A stretch of DNA of 64,000 nt from CAVXDY01 sp963760715 (GTDB lineage: Bacteria; Actinomycetota; Thermoleophilia; Miltoncostaeales; Miltoncostaeaceae), in the NCBI GenBank assembly GCA_963760715.1, contig CAVXDY010000007.1:186001-250000 (forward strand), in the 5' to 3' direction. Of this stretch, positions 16,755 to 25,457 are shown in pieces. The notes beneath the pieces are model-generated. The model did not search any database. It saw only the letters and a program-made list of their open reading frames with translations, and was not told where the DNA came from. Numbering within the stretch: the first letter of the stretch is position 1; every line of letters starts with the position of its first letter. A program made the position numbers and the translations under genes.

Positions 16755-17619
16755 GCCCCCGCGCCTGAGCGCTCTCGAGGGTCGCCGGCTTGAAGACGCC
16801 GGCGAGGACGGCCGTGGGCACGACCTGGGTGTGGCCGAACTCGTCGAGCCAGGTGGTGGCCTTGGCGGCGGCGTCGTTGAGCACCCGCTTGATCGAGTTG
16901 ATGTCCGAGTTCGACACCTTGCACTCGATGGGCATGCGGCGCCGGTCCGGGAGTCCCACCAGCACGTCGGCCTTGCGCCCTCCGAAGGTCGTCTCGCGGC
17001 AGAACTCGCCCCGCCCGGGCGCGTCCTCGAGCGTGCGGATGGCCTTGCGGGTGGGCACCTCGCGGAACCCGGCGCCCCGCAGCGCCTCGGCGACCGAGTC
17101 CTCCTGGAGGCTCTTCACCGCGTTGCGGCGCCAGGTGCGCACCTTCTCGGTGGCCATCAGCGAGGCGGTGGCGAGGGCCGCGGCGTCGCGCTCCTCGGGG
17201 CTCGGCACCCATCCGCCCGACAGCCAGGCGAAGCGGCGCCGGTCGAGGCCGGCGAGCACCGAGTTGACGATCCGCCGCGCGGCGTCGGGGGAGCTGAGCG
17301 CCCGCGCCGACAGCCGGGTCTCGGCGATCACGGCCAGATCGGCCTCCGAGATGAACGGGCCGGGGAGGAAGCGAAGGGCGTGGAGGAGGCGCGGCTCGCG
17401 CACCACCTCCACCGCCCGCTCGCCCAACTGGGTCAGGTCGACCGTCAGCTCGATCAGCTCCTCGGCCGCCACGTGGCATTCCTCGAGCCAGCGCGCGTAG
17501 AGGTCGCGCGGCTCCTCGAACCGCGCACGGCGGAAGCTCTCGACCGCCCGGGCGATGTCGCCCTCGATCTCCTCCCGGCCCCAGCGCGGTGGCGGCTCGA
17601 AGGCGACGGCCACGGTCAC
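16690..17619 (-). CDS. XamI-family type II restriction endonuclease
   Basis: A 309-residue nuclease. The C-terminal half has a PD-(D/E)xK core: KADVLVG, then PIECKVSNSDINSIKRV, giving D...ExK near residues 218-234. The surrounding sequence matches what I know of the XamI restriction family, whose prototype cuts GTCGAC. The ATG at 17619 overlaps the stop of the methyltransferase gene as ATGA, so modification is translated before restriction. The 3' end runs 65 bases into the convergent HD-GYP gene. The family call is fairly firm; the recognition sequence is inferred only from the prototype. Confidence 0.82.
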   Translation of the reverse strand: MTVAVAFEPPPRWGREEIEGDIARAVESFRRARFEEPRDLYARWLEECHVAAEELIELTVDLTQLGERAVEVVREPRLLHALRFLPGPFISEADLAVIAETRLSARALSSPDAARRIVNSVLAGLDRRRFAWLSGGWVPSPEERDAAALATASLMATEKVRTWRRNAVKSLQEDSVAEALRGAGFREVPTRKAIRTLEDAPGRGEFCRETTFGGRKADVLVGLPDRRRMPIECKVSNSDINSIKRVLNDAAAKATTWLDEFGHTQVVPTAVLAGVFKPATLESAQARGLTLFWAHRLDDLIAWIRRTGG

Positions 17620-19241
17620 CCCTCACCGGCGAGCAGCAGCTCGGGGCCGGGGACCAGCACGCGTTCCATCTCGCGCGGCTCGAACTTGGTGAGGCCGCCG
17701 GCGTAGGTGCGGCCGCCGTCCACGGTCACGGTCTCGCGCAGGGCGGCCACCAGGCGCTCGATCGCCCGCTCGGGCAGCTCCCGGCACGGGTACAGCCCGT
17801 GGGCGATGTTGATGTGGCGCGCCTGGGCGAGGTTGCGCGTGAACGCCGGGGGGCGCCGGGCCATGTAGGTGGCGAGTATGGGCGCCGGAGCGCGCAGGCC
17901 CACCGACCACCACGCCCGCCGCGCGCGGGCGATGTAGCCCGAGTGGGCGCCCAGGCGCCGCGCGCGGGTGAGGAAGCGCCGGATGCGCCGGAGCTCCGGG
18001 CCCGCGAACCCGTCGAGCTCCGCCGGCAGGTCGACCACCAGGCGCAGGTGCTGCGCGGAGTCGAGGGTGCGCCCGGCGTCGAAGATCTCCCGCGCGCGCG
18101 TGATCGCGGGGAAGAGGACCTCGGGGGGAAGGTCGGTGTCGCCTGGCCGGACCACCCAGGTCGCGTTGCTGCCCGTGACGGCCCCGCGGTGGACGCGGCA
18201 GATCTCGCCCAGCGGCACGTGGCCCTCGGGCACCGCCGCCGCCGGGCGGGTGAGCCGCGACCAGCGCCGGGCCGCGCGCAGCCGCTCGGCGTCCACGGGC
18301 ACGCCGCCGCGCAGCGGGCCCAGCTCATCGGCGTGCCGCACCCGCCGGAAGCGCACCGAGGCCGGCGGCCGCTCGACGTGGAAGCAGGTGATCGCCCCGG
18401 TCACGGCCGCGTCCCCGAACGGCATCGCGGTGGGCTCCAGGATGTGCACCGCCTCCCCGCCCATGCGTCCCAGGAGCAGCTCCCGCACGAGCCGCCCGTA
18501 GTTGGTGTCCAGCCATTCCGAGGAGGTGATGAAGGCGCCGCGATCCCCCGTCCGGGCCCGCACCGCGGTGGCCAGGAAGAAGTGCACGTGGAGCCCGGCG
18601 AGCTGGCTCGCCTCGAGGCCGTGCGCGCGCGCGGTGAGCGTGAGCCACTCCTTCCAGGCGGGCGGGATCTGGTGGTGGCGCACATAGGGCGGGTTGCCCA
18701 GGTAGAGCGTGCCCGCGGCCTCGCTGGAGGCCTCCGGCGGGAGCGCCCGGTAGTCGACGGCCTCCACGCGGGCGCGTCCGGCGAGCCCGGCCGCGGCCAG
18801 GTGGCCGCGGCAGCAGATGGCCGCCACGGGATCCAGTTCCACCGCCACGACCCGGGCCCGCGGGAAGCGGCGGCCGGCGGCCACCGCGAAGCGTCCCGAC
18901 CCCGCGCCCGGGTCGACGACCCGTGCCGGCGGGGCGGCGTCCGCGGCCCAGGCGACCATCGACTCGACGATGGCCGGCGGCGTGTAGGTGGCCCCGTCCG
19001 GGCGCCTCCGCTCGGGGCTGCGCAGCCGGCAGAACGCCTCCCCCAGCGGATCGGCGCCGTCGTCGATGAGGGACCGGACCGCGCGCAGGGCCGCGGCGCC
19101 GGGCACGGGCGGGTCGAGATCGCGCACCAGGTCCGACTCGCGCGCGGACCATCCGGGGACGTCGCCGGCGCCCAGCGCGAGGGCCGCTCCGACCAGGCCG
19201 GGCTCCGAGGCGAGCGGGCTCGCGGGATCGGGACCGGGCAC
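17616..19241 (-). CDS. Type II DNA adenine-N6 methyltransferase (partner of the XamI-like nuclease)
   Basis: A 541-residue methyltransferase. It has the SAM motif VVDPGAGSGRFA near residue 108 and the catalytic NPPY in LGNPPYVRHH near 178, preceded by the TYTPPAIVESM region typical of Eco57I/TaqI-like enzymes. The C-terminal 250 residues form the target-recognition part. It starts with GTG at 19241. It should protect the host at the site cut by the neighbouring nuclease. GTCGAC does occur in this window (for example near 7000 and 33960), so protection rather than site avoidance would be needed if that is the target. Confidence 0.88.
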   Translation of the reverse strand: MPGPDPASPLASEPGLVGAALALGAGDVPGWSARESDLVRDLDPPVPGAAALRAVRSLIDDGADPLGEAFCRLRSPERRRPDGATYTPPAIVESMVAWAADAAPPARVVDPGAGSGRFAVAAGRRFPRARVVAVELDPVAAICCRGHLAAAGLAGRARVEAVDYRALPPEASSEAAGTLYLGNPPYVRHHQIPPAWKEWLTLTARAHGLEASQLAGLHVHFFLATAVRARTGDRGAFITSSEWLDTNYGRLVRELLLGRMGGEAVHILEPTAMPFGDAAVTGAITCFHVERPPASVRFRRVRHADELGPLRGGVPVDAERLRAARRWSRLTRPAAAVPEGHVPLGEICRVHRGAVTGSNATWVVRPGDTDLPPEVLFPAITRAREIFDAGRTLDSAQHLRLVVDLPAELDGFAGPELRRIRRFLTRARRLGAHSGYIARARRAWWSVGLRAPAPILATYMARRPPAFTRNLAQARHINIAHGLYPCRELPERAIERLVAALRETVTVDGGRTYAGGLTKFEPREMERVLVPGPELLLAGEG

Positions 19242-19312
19242 GGAACGAGTGTATGGCGGCGTGCGGACGCCGCGGGGCGGCCATTAGACTGCGCGCTCGA
19301 CCGGGGGGCGGA

Positions 19313-20206
19313 ATGCGCTGGCGCAGGAGCGGGACGGACGACTCCGGGCTCGAGGACCGCCGCGGCCAGAGCCCTCAGGGCGGCATGCAGTTCCCGGGAG
19401 GGGCGATGGGGAAGGGCGCGGGCGGCCTCGGCATCGTGGGCGTCATCGTGGCCCTGCTGTTCGTCTTCCTCGGGGGCGGGTCGAGCGGCACCGGGTTCGG
19501 CATCCCCACTCCGAGCCTTCCAGCGCAGCCCGCGGCCACCGGGAACGACGTCGCCAACGGCCCCGATCCCGACGCGAACCTGAAGGCCTTCGTGGCGTTC
19601 GTGGTGCGCGACGTGCAGACCTCGTGGGCGAAGGCCTTCACCGCCGCCGGCCGCCAGTACCAGCCCACCGTGCTCGTGCTGTTCACCGGCGGGGTCAGCA
19701 CCGGGTGCGGCTCGGCCTCGTCCGCCGTCGGGCCCTTCTACTGCCCGGCCGACCTCAAGGTCTATCTCGACCTGGGGTTCTTCCGGGAGCTGCGGGACCG
19801 CTTCGGGGCCCCCGGCGACTTCGCCCAGGCCTACGTGATCGCCCACGAGTTCGGCCATCACGTGCAGAACCTGCTGGGCATCTCCGCCCAGGTGGCCCAG
19901 GAGCAGCGCCGCGACCCCGGCAGGGCCAACGAGCTGTCGGTGCGCCAGGAGCTTCAGGCCGACTGCCTGGCGGGCGTCTGGGCGCACTCCGCCTACGAGA
20001 ACAACCTGCTCGAGGACGGGGACCTGCAGGAGGGTCTCACCGCCGCCGCCGCCGTGGGCGACGACCGCCTCCAGCAGCAGGCGGGGGGCTCCATCGACCG
20101 GGAGAGCTTCACCCACGGCAGCTCCGCGCAGCGCATGGACTGGTTCAAGCGCGGCTTCGAGGGCGGCCAGGTGTCGTCCTGCGACACCTTCTCCGGCGAC
20201 GTCTAG
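19313..20206 (+). CDS. Putative neutral zinc metallopeptidase (YpfJ family), membrane-anchored
   Basis: A 297-residue protein with a Gly-rich, DDSG-containing N-terminus, one membrane helix (about 44-60) and an extracytoplasmic domain. The zinc motif is HEFGHHVQN near residue 182, with the downstream Glu in RQELQADCLAG. This is the usual layout of the YpfJ/PF04228 family in bacteria. Two Cys pairs (CGSA...FYC) may form disulfides. Substrate unknown. It has its own short upstream gap after the divergent methyltransferase. Confidence 0.88.
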   Translation: MRWRRSGTDDSGLEDRRGQSPQGGMQFPGGAMGKGAGGLGIVGVIVALLFVFLGGGSSGTGFGIPTPSLPAQPAATGNDVANGPDPDANLKAFVAFVVRDVQTSWAKAFTAAGRQYQPTVLVLFTGGVSTGCGSASSAVGPFYCPADLKVYLDLGFFRELRDRFGAPGDFAQAYVIAHEFGHHVQNLLGISAQVAQEQRRDPGRANELSVRQELQADCLAGVWAHSAYENNLLEDGDLQEGLTAAAAVGDDRLQQQAGGSIDRESFTHGSSAQRMDWFKRGFEGGQVSSCDTFSGDV

Positions 20207-20233
20207 CGTCCCGCCCGCACTACCCTTCACGCA

Positions 20234-21097
20234 ATGACGAGCATCGCCGAGCTGATCGCGGCCGGCCGGACGTGGTCGCTGGAGTTCTTCCCGCCCCGGG
20301 ATCCCGACGCCGACGCCCGCTTCCGGGCGTCCCTGGGCGACTTCGCCGACCTGGGCCCGTCGTTCGCGTCGGTCACCTACGGGGCGCTCGGATCCACCCG
20401 CGACCGCACCCGCGACCTGGTGGTGGGGATGAACGCCGACTTCGGCTTCCCCACGATGCCCCACCTCACCTGCATCGGCCACACGCGCGCCGAGGTGGCC
20501 GAGCTGCTCGACGCCTACGCCGAGGCCGGCGTGCGCGACATCCTCGCGCTGGGCGGGGACCCGCCGCCGGACGGAACGGCGCCGGGCGACTTCCGCCACG
20601 CGATCGAGCTGGTCGAGCTGGTGAAGGCCCATCCGGCGGGCTTCGCGGTGGGCGTCGCCGCGCACCCCGAGCTGCATCCGCGCTCGCCCGACCGCGCCAG
20701 CGACCGCCGCCACCTGGCCGACAAGCTGAGCCTGGCCGACTTCGCCATCACCCAGTTCTTCTTCCGGGTCAACGACTACTCCCGGATGCGGGACGAGCTG
20801 GCGGCCCTGGGGTGCCACCGGCCGGTCCTGCCGGGGGTGATGCCCTTCGTGAGCGTCGCCGGCCTCACGCGCATGGCCGGCATGAACGGGACCGCGATCC
20901 CCGACGAGCTGTCGCGGCGCCTGGAGCCCATCGCGGGCGACCCCGACGCGGTCGCCGCGGTGGGCGTCGAGGTGGCCGCGGGCCTGTGCGAGCGCCTGAT
21001 CGTTGCCGGGGCGCCCGGCATCCATCTCTACACGCTCAACCGCACGGGCCCCGTGCGGCGGGTGTGGTCGGAGCTGGGCCTGCAGCGGGTGGCCTGA
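20234..21097 (+). CDS. metF: Methylenetetrahydrofolate reductase
   Basis: A 287-residue FAD enzyme that reduces 5,10-methylene-THF to 5-methyl-THF for methionine synthesis. Family marks are SLEFFPPRD near the start (catalytic Glu), SVTYGALGSTRDRT, PHLTCIGHTRAEV, the LALGGDPP turn and ITQFFF. Length matches bacterial MetF. It begins 27 bases after the peptidase stop and is followed within 2 bases by the deacetylase-like gene. No THF- or SAM-riboswitch-like leader is visible upstream. Confidence 0.94.
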   Translation: MTSIAELIAAGRTWSLEFFPPRDPDADARFRASLGDFADLGPSFASVTYGALGSTRDRTRDLVVGMNADFGFPTMPHLTCIGHTRAEVAELLDAYAEAGVRDILALGGDPPPDGTAPGDFRHAIELVELVKAHPAGFAVGVAAHPELHPRSPDRASDRRHLADKLSLADFAITQFFFRVNDYSRMRDELAALGCHRPVLPGVMPFVSVAGLTRMAGMNGTAIPDELSRRLEPIAGDPDAVAAVGVEVAAGLCERLIVAGAPGIHLYTLNRTGPVRRVWSELGLQRVA

Positions 21098-21098
21098 G

Positions 21099-22283
21099 GT
21101 GCCGGCGGCGCCCGGCGCCCTCGACCTGCTGGTGGTGCACGACGACACGCTGGGGATGCGCTTCGGCGGCGACCACCCCACCGACGCGCGCCGCCACCAG
21201 CTCGCCGTGGCCCTCTGCGCCGAGGCCGGGCTGCTCGACCGGCCCGGCGTGCGCCGGGAGCCGGGGCCGCCGCCGCTCGACGACGAGGCGCTGGCCCGCG
21301 TGTTCGCCCCCGCGTTCATCCGCGCCGTCCACCGCTACAGCGCGAACCCGATCCTGGCCGCGGCGCCCGAGGCCCGCCAGTGGGGCATCGGCGGCGACAA
21401 CAACGCCTACGAGGGGATGCACGAGGACTCGGCGCGCGCCTGCTCGGCCTGCGCCCGGGGCGCGCAGGCGGTCGTCTCGGGCGAGGCCCGGCGCGCGCTG
21501 GTGCCGTCGGGCGGCGCCCACCACGGCCTCGCCAACCAGGCGATGGGGTTCGGGATCTACAACGAGACGGCGATCGCGGTGCAGACGTTCCTGGACGCCG
21601 GATACGAGCGGGTCGCCTACATCGACCTGGACGTCCACCACGGCAACGGCACCCAGTGGATCTACTACGACGACCCGCGCGTGCTGACGGTGTCGGTGCA
21701 CGAGACCGGGCGGCACCTGTTCCCCGGCACGGGCTTCCCCGCCGAGACCGGGGGGGCGGAGGCGCCGGGCAGCGCGGCCAACGTGGCCCTGCCGCCGTTC
21801 TGCGGCGACGAGGTCTACGAGCGGGCGGTCAACGAGGTGGTGCTGCCGGTGGTGCGGGCCTTCGCGCCGCAGGCGATCGTGAGCCAGAACGGCGTCGACC
21901 ACCACCACGCCGACCCGCTGGCGCACATGCTCACCACGATCCCGCTCTACCCGCGCCTGTGGCGCCGGCTGCGCGAGCTGGCCGACGAGGTCTGCGAGGG
22001 CCGGTGGGTGGCGCTGGGAGGCGGAGGCTACGACCCCTGCACCGCCCCGCCGCGCGCGTGGGCGCTGCTGGCGGCCGAGATGGCGGGCGCCGAGGTGGGC
22101 CGCGACGTGCCCGAGAGCTGGCGCGCGAGGGCCGTCGCCGCCGGCTGCCCGCCACCGCCGCCCGGCTGGCTCGACGACCCCGGGCCCGCGCCGGACGCCG
22201 ACCGCGACCGGCGCGCCGCCGCCGAGGCGCGGGCCGCGATCGACCAGAGCCGCGCCGCCCTGAGGCGCTTCTACCCCGTCTGA
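21099..22283 (+). CDS. Histone-deacetylase-family deacetylase (AcuC-like)
   Basis: A 394-residue zinc-dependent amidohydrolase of the arginase-deacetylase fold. Motifs are GGAHHGLANQAMGFGIYN (tandem His), YIDLDVHHGNGTQ (zinc Asp and His), GVDHHHADPLAHM (zinc Asp region) and the GGGGYDP loop. The GTG at 21099 directly follows the metF stop. AcuC enzymes deacetylate acetyl-CoA synthetase; there is no acs or acetyltransferase gene next to it, so acetylpolyamine or protein deacetylation are alternatives. The C-terminal 70 residues are Ala/Arg/Pro-rich. Confidence 0.88.
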   Translation: MPAAPGALDLLVVHDDTLGMRFGGDHPTDARRHQLAVALCAEAGLLDRPGVRREPGPPPLDDEALARVFAPAFIRAVHRYSANPILAAAPEARQWGIGGDNNAYEGMHEDSARACSACARGAQAVVSGEARRALVPSGGAHHGLANQAMGFGIYNETAIAVQTFLDAGYERVAYIDLDVHHGNGTQWIYYDDPRVLTVSVHETGRHLFPGTGFPAETGGAEAPGSAANVALPPFCGDEVYERAVNEVVLPVVRAFAPQAIVSQNGVDHHHADPLAHMLTTIPLYPRLWRRLRELADEVCEGRWVALGGGGYDPCTAPPRAWALLAAEMAGAEVGRDVPESWRARAVAAGCPPPPPGWLDDPGPAPDADRDRRAAAEARAAIDQSRAALRRFYPV

Positions 22284-22326
22284 GCCCACCGCGGCGGGTG
22301 CCGGTGTGGAAGGATCGCGCCCGACG

Positions 22327-23946
22327 ATGTCCACCATCTACGTCACCGGCCACCGAAACCCGGACACCGACTCGATCGCCTCGGCCATCGGGTACGCCGA
22401 GCTGCGCCAGCGGCTCGACCCGGGCGAGGAGTACGTGGCGGTGCGCCTGGGCGACCTGAACGCGCAGACCGACTGGGCGCTCGAGCGCGCGGGGCTGGAG
22501 GCCCCCGTGTTCCTCGAGCACGTCATGCTCCGGGCGCGCGACGTGATGCGGCCGACCTTCGCGGCGGCCGACCACAACGCCTCGCTGCGGGACGTGGGTC
22601 TGGCGATGGCCAAGGGCGACCTCGACCTGATCCCGATCGTGGACGACGACGGGGCGATCGCCGGCCAGGTCACCGCCCGCGACCTGGCCCGCCGCTACGT
22701 GAAGGAGTCCGGGGAGCCGTCGAGCTTCGCCGACCGGCCGGTGTCGGTGGACCTGATCGTGGAGGTGCTCGGGGGCGAGCTTGTGGTGCGCCCCGAGCGC
22801 ACCCTCAACGGCCGCCTGTGGGCCGTCACCGTGGACGTCAACAGCATGGGCGCCACGATGGGCCCCAACGACATCGTGCTGATCGGAGCCCGCGCCGACG
22901 CCCAGCGGCGTGCGATCGAGATCGGCATCGCCCTGATCGTGACCCCCTACGACCAGCGGCCCAGCGACGAGGTGCTGGCGATGGCGCGCCGCACGGGTAC
23001 CGGCATCGTGCTGTCGCCGCTCGACTCCTACGTGACCGGCCGGATGGTGTCCCAGTCGGTGCCGGTGCGCGAGGTGATGAGCCGCGATCCCCTCACCGTG
23101 GAGCCCGACGACCTGCTCTCGGACATCGCGGAGCGGATCAAGGACGTCAACTACGCCGCCGCGATCGCGATCGACGACGACCGCCGGCCGGTGGGGCTGG
23201 TGAGCCGCGCCGACCTGGTCAACCCGCGCCCGCGCCGCGTGCTGCTGGTGGACCACGGCGAGCAGGCCCAGAGCGTGCGGGGCGTGGAGCAGGCGCACAT
23301 CGTGGAGATCCTCGACCACCACCACATCGGGTCGATCGAGACCACGTTCCCGGTGGCCGCGACCTTCGACCCGGTCGGCAGCACCGCGACCCTGGTGGTG
23401 GAGCGCTTCCGCTCGCACGGACGCGAGCCCCGCCGTCCCACGGCGACGATGCTCCTCGCGGCGGTGCTCTCGGACACGGTCATCCTGAGCTCACCGACGG
23501 CCACGGAGCGCGACCGTCAGGTGGTGCGCTACCTGGAGGAGCTGCTCGAGCTGGACGCCCACGACTTCGGCATCGAGATGTTCGAGGCGACGTCGGATGT
23601 CGGCGACGTCGCCGCCTCCGAGATCGTGCGCCGCGACTCCAAGGAGTACGAGGGGCGCGCGGGACGGCGCATCAGCATCGCCCAGATCGAGACCGTCGGG
23701 CGCCTGGCGGGCCGCCGGCCGGAGCTGCTGGCCGAGCTCGAGCGCGTCCGCGAGCAGTCCGGCTACGCCCTCTTCGCCCTGATGATCACCGACATCGTGG
23801 CCAAGGGCACCGAGCTGCTGGTGGCGGGGGACACCGCGCTGGTCGAGCGCGCCTTCGACGTCGCCGCCGTCGATGGCGTGCTCGACCTGCCGGGCGTGAT
23901 GAGCCGCAAGAAGCAGGTGGCTCCCGCGTTGCTCGCCGCGGTCTAG
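22327..23946 (+). CDS. ppaC: Manganese-dependent inorganic pyrophosphatase (family II) with CBS-DRTGG regulatory insert
   Basis: A 539-residue cytoplasmic enzyme hydrolysing PPi. The DHH part is split: the N-terminus has GHRNPDTDSIASAIGY (metal ligands) and the continuation after the insert has ILDHHHIGSIE and VGSTATLVVE, then the DHHA2 domain ending in SRKKQVAPAL (phosphate-binding RKK). Between lie two CBS domains (about 70-125 and 235-300) with a DRTGG-like domain between them, the adenine-nucleotide-regulated architecture. The ATG at 22327 is preceded by GGAAGGATC-like purines. Its stop overlaps that of the convergent ABC permease by 4 bases. Confidence 0.93.
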   Translation: MSTIYVTGHRNPDTDSIASAIGYAELRQRLDPGEEYVAVRLGDLNAQTDWALERAGLEAPVFLEHVMLRARDVMRPTFAAADHNASLRDVGLAMAKGDLDLIPIVDDDGAIAGQVTARDLARRYVKESGEPSSFADRPVSVDLIVEVLGGELVVRPERTLNGRLWAVTVDVNSMGATMGPNDIVLIGARADAQRRAIEIGIALIVTPYDQRPSDEVLAMARRTGTGIVLSPLDSYVTGRMVSQSVPVREVMSRDPLTVEPDDLLSDIAERIKDVNYAAAIAIDDDRRPVGLVSRADLVNPRPRRVLLVDHGEQAQSVRGVEQAHIVEILDHHHIGSIETTFPVAATFDPVGSTATLVVERFRSHGREPRRPTATMLLAAVLSDTVILSSPTATERDRQVVRYLEELLELDAHDFGIEMFEATSDVGDVAASEIVRRDSKEYEGRAGRRISIAQIETVGRLAGRRPELLAELERVREQSGYALFALMITDIVAKGTELLVAGDTALVERAFDVAAVDGVLDLPGVMSRKKQVAPALLAAV

Positions 23947-24680
23947 GCGGTCCTTCTCCTCAGGGTCGCCGCTCCGAGCGCCAGCGCCGCGACGATGGCG
24001 CCGCCGAGGACGACGATGTCCCGGACGAACTCCGATCCCAGCGCCCCGTCAGCGCTGACCCGCGCGAGCGCGTCGTAGGCGTAGGTGAGCGGCAGGGCGT
24101 AGGAGATGCCCTCCAGCCATCCGGCCATCTCGTCGCGCGCCACGAAGAGGCCGCACAGGAAGAGCTGCGGCAGCACGATCGCGGGCATGAACTGCACGGC
24201 CTGGAACTCGGTGGTCGCGAAGGCGCTCGCGAACAGCCCCAGCGCCATCCCGAGGAGCGCGTTGCCCAGCGCGATCGCGATGAGGATCCACGGCGAGCGG
24301 GCGGTGCTCAGGTCCAGCGGCCCCAGCGACAGCGCGGCGAGCAGCGCCGTCTGCACGACGGCCACGAGGCCGAAGGCCAGGGCGTAGCCGGTCAGCAGGT
24401 CCAGCTTTCCCACCGGCATGCTCATGAGCCGCTCGAGGGTTCCCGAGGAGCGCTCGCGGAGCATGGCGATGGAGGCGACGATGAACATGACGATGAAGGG
24501 CACCAGCCCGATGAGGGGGGGCCCGACGCGCTGGAACGTCTCCGGCTGGCCGTCGAACGCGTAGCGCAGGATGGTCAGCAGCACGCAGGGCACCACCAGG
24601 AGCAGCGCCAGCGTGCGCGGGTCACGGCGCAGCTGCGCCAGCACGCGGGCGGCGGTCGCGAACGTCACGCGGGCCGTCAT
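23943..24680 (-). CDS. ABC-2 type transporter permease
   Basis: A 245-residue integral membrane protein with about six hydrophobic segments. It has the ABC-2 signature layout: ERSSGTLERLMSMPVGKLDLLTGY between helices 2 and 3. The ATG overlaps the ATPase stop codon (ATGA), so the two form one exporter, probably for a drug, lipid or polysaccharide precursor. The upstream MmpL gene belongs to the same transcription unit. Confidence 0.9.
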   Translation of the reverse strand: MTARVTFATAARVLAQLRRDPRTLALLLVVPCVLLTILRYAFDGQPETFQRVGPPLIGLVPFIVMFIVASIAMLRERSSGTLERLMSMPVGKLDLLTGYALAFGLVAVVQTALLAALSLGPLDLSTARSPWILIAIALGNALLGMALGLFASAFATTEFQAVQFMPAIVLPQLFLCGLFVARDEMAGWLEGISYALPLTYAYDALARVSADGALGSEFVRDIVVLGGAIVAALALGAATLRRRTA

Positions 24681-25420
24681 CGGACCACCTCCGGTGTCTC
24701 GGTCGTCGTCTTCACCTCGGTCTCGACCAGGCGCAGGAAGGCCTCGCCGAGGTCATCACAGCCGGTGCGCCGGCGAACCTCGTCGGGGGTCTCGGCCGCC
24801 ATCAGGCGACCCTCGCGCATGAGCAGCAGCAGCTCGCACTCGGCCGCCTCGTCCATCACGTGGCTGGACACCAGGACGGTGGTGCCCTGCTCGGCCAGGG
24901 CGTGGAAGGTGGCCCACAGCTCGCGCCGCAGGAGCGGGTCGAGGCCCACGGTGGGCTCGTCCAGCACCAGCAGGTCGGGCCGCCCGATCAGCGCGACCCC
25001 CAGCGAGACCCGTGAGCGCTGGCCTCCCGACATCCGGCCCACCACCAGATCGGCCTGGGCGCGCAGCCCCACCGTGTCGAGGGCGAGATCGACCTGCGTC
25101 TCGGGGGCGCCCAGCACGCGCGCGAAGTAGCGCAGGTTCTCGCGGGCCGTGAGGTCCCCGTACACCGAGGGCGCCTGGGTCACGTAGCCCACCCGCCGGC
25201 GCAGCGGCGGGCTTCCGGCCGGCAGCCCCAGGACCGTGACCTCGCCCGACGCCACGATCTGGGTGCCCACGATCGCCCGCATCAGCGTGCTCTTGCCGCA
25301 CCCGCTCGGGCCGAGCAGCCCGGTCACGCGCCCCCTCGGAACCGTCAGCGACAGCCCGGGCAGGACGGTGGCGCCCCCCCGGACCACTCGCAGATCGTTC
25401 ACTTCGATCGCCGTCTCCAT
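24677..25420 (-). CDS. ABC transporter ATP-binding protein
   Basis: A 247-residue ATPase. Walker A is GPSGCGKST near residue 39, the Q-loop YVTQAP, the signature MSGGQRSR, Walker B LLVLDEPTVGLD and the switch His SSHVMDE. The start at 25420 is fixed by GAGGAGG six bases upstream; longer in-frame readings have no such site. It powers the permease encoded immediately downstream and follows the MmpL gene by 37 bases. Confidence 0.94.
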   Translation of the reverse strand: METAIEVNDLRVVRGGATVLPGLSLTVPRGRVTGLLGPSGCGKSTLMRAIVGTQIVASGEVTVLGLPAGSPPLRRRVGYVTQAPSVYGDLTARENLRYFARVLGAPETQVDLALDTVGLRAQADLVVGRMSGGQRSRVSLGVALIGRPDLLVLDEPTVGLDPLLRRELWATFHALAEQGTTVLVSSHVMDEAAECELLLLMREGRLMAAETPDEVRRRTGCDDLGEAFLRLVETEVKTTTETPEVVR

Positions 25421-25457
25421 CAAAGCCTCCTCGTGCGAGCGATCATTCGGCTGAGGG

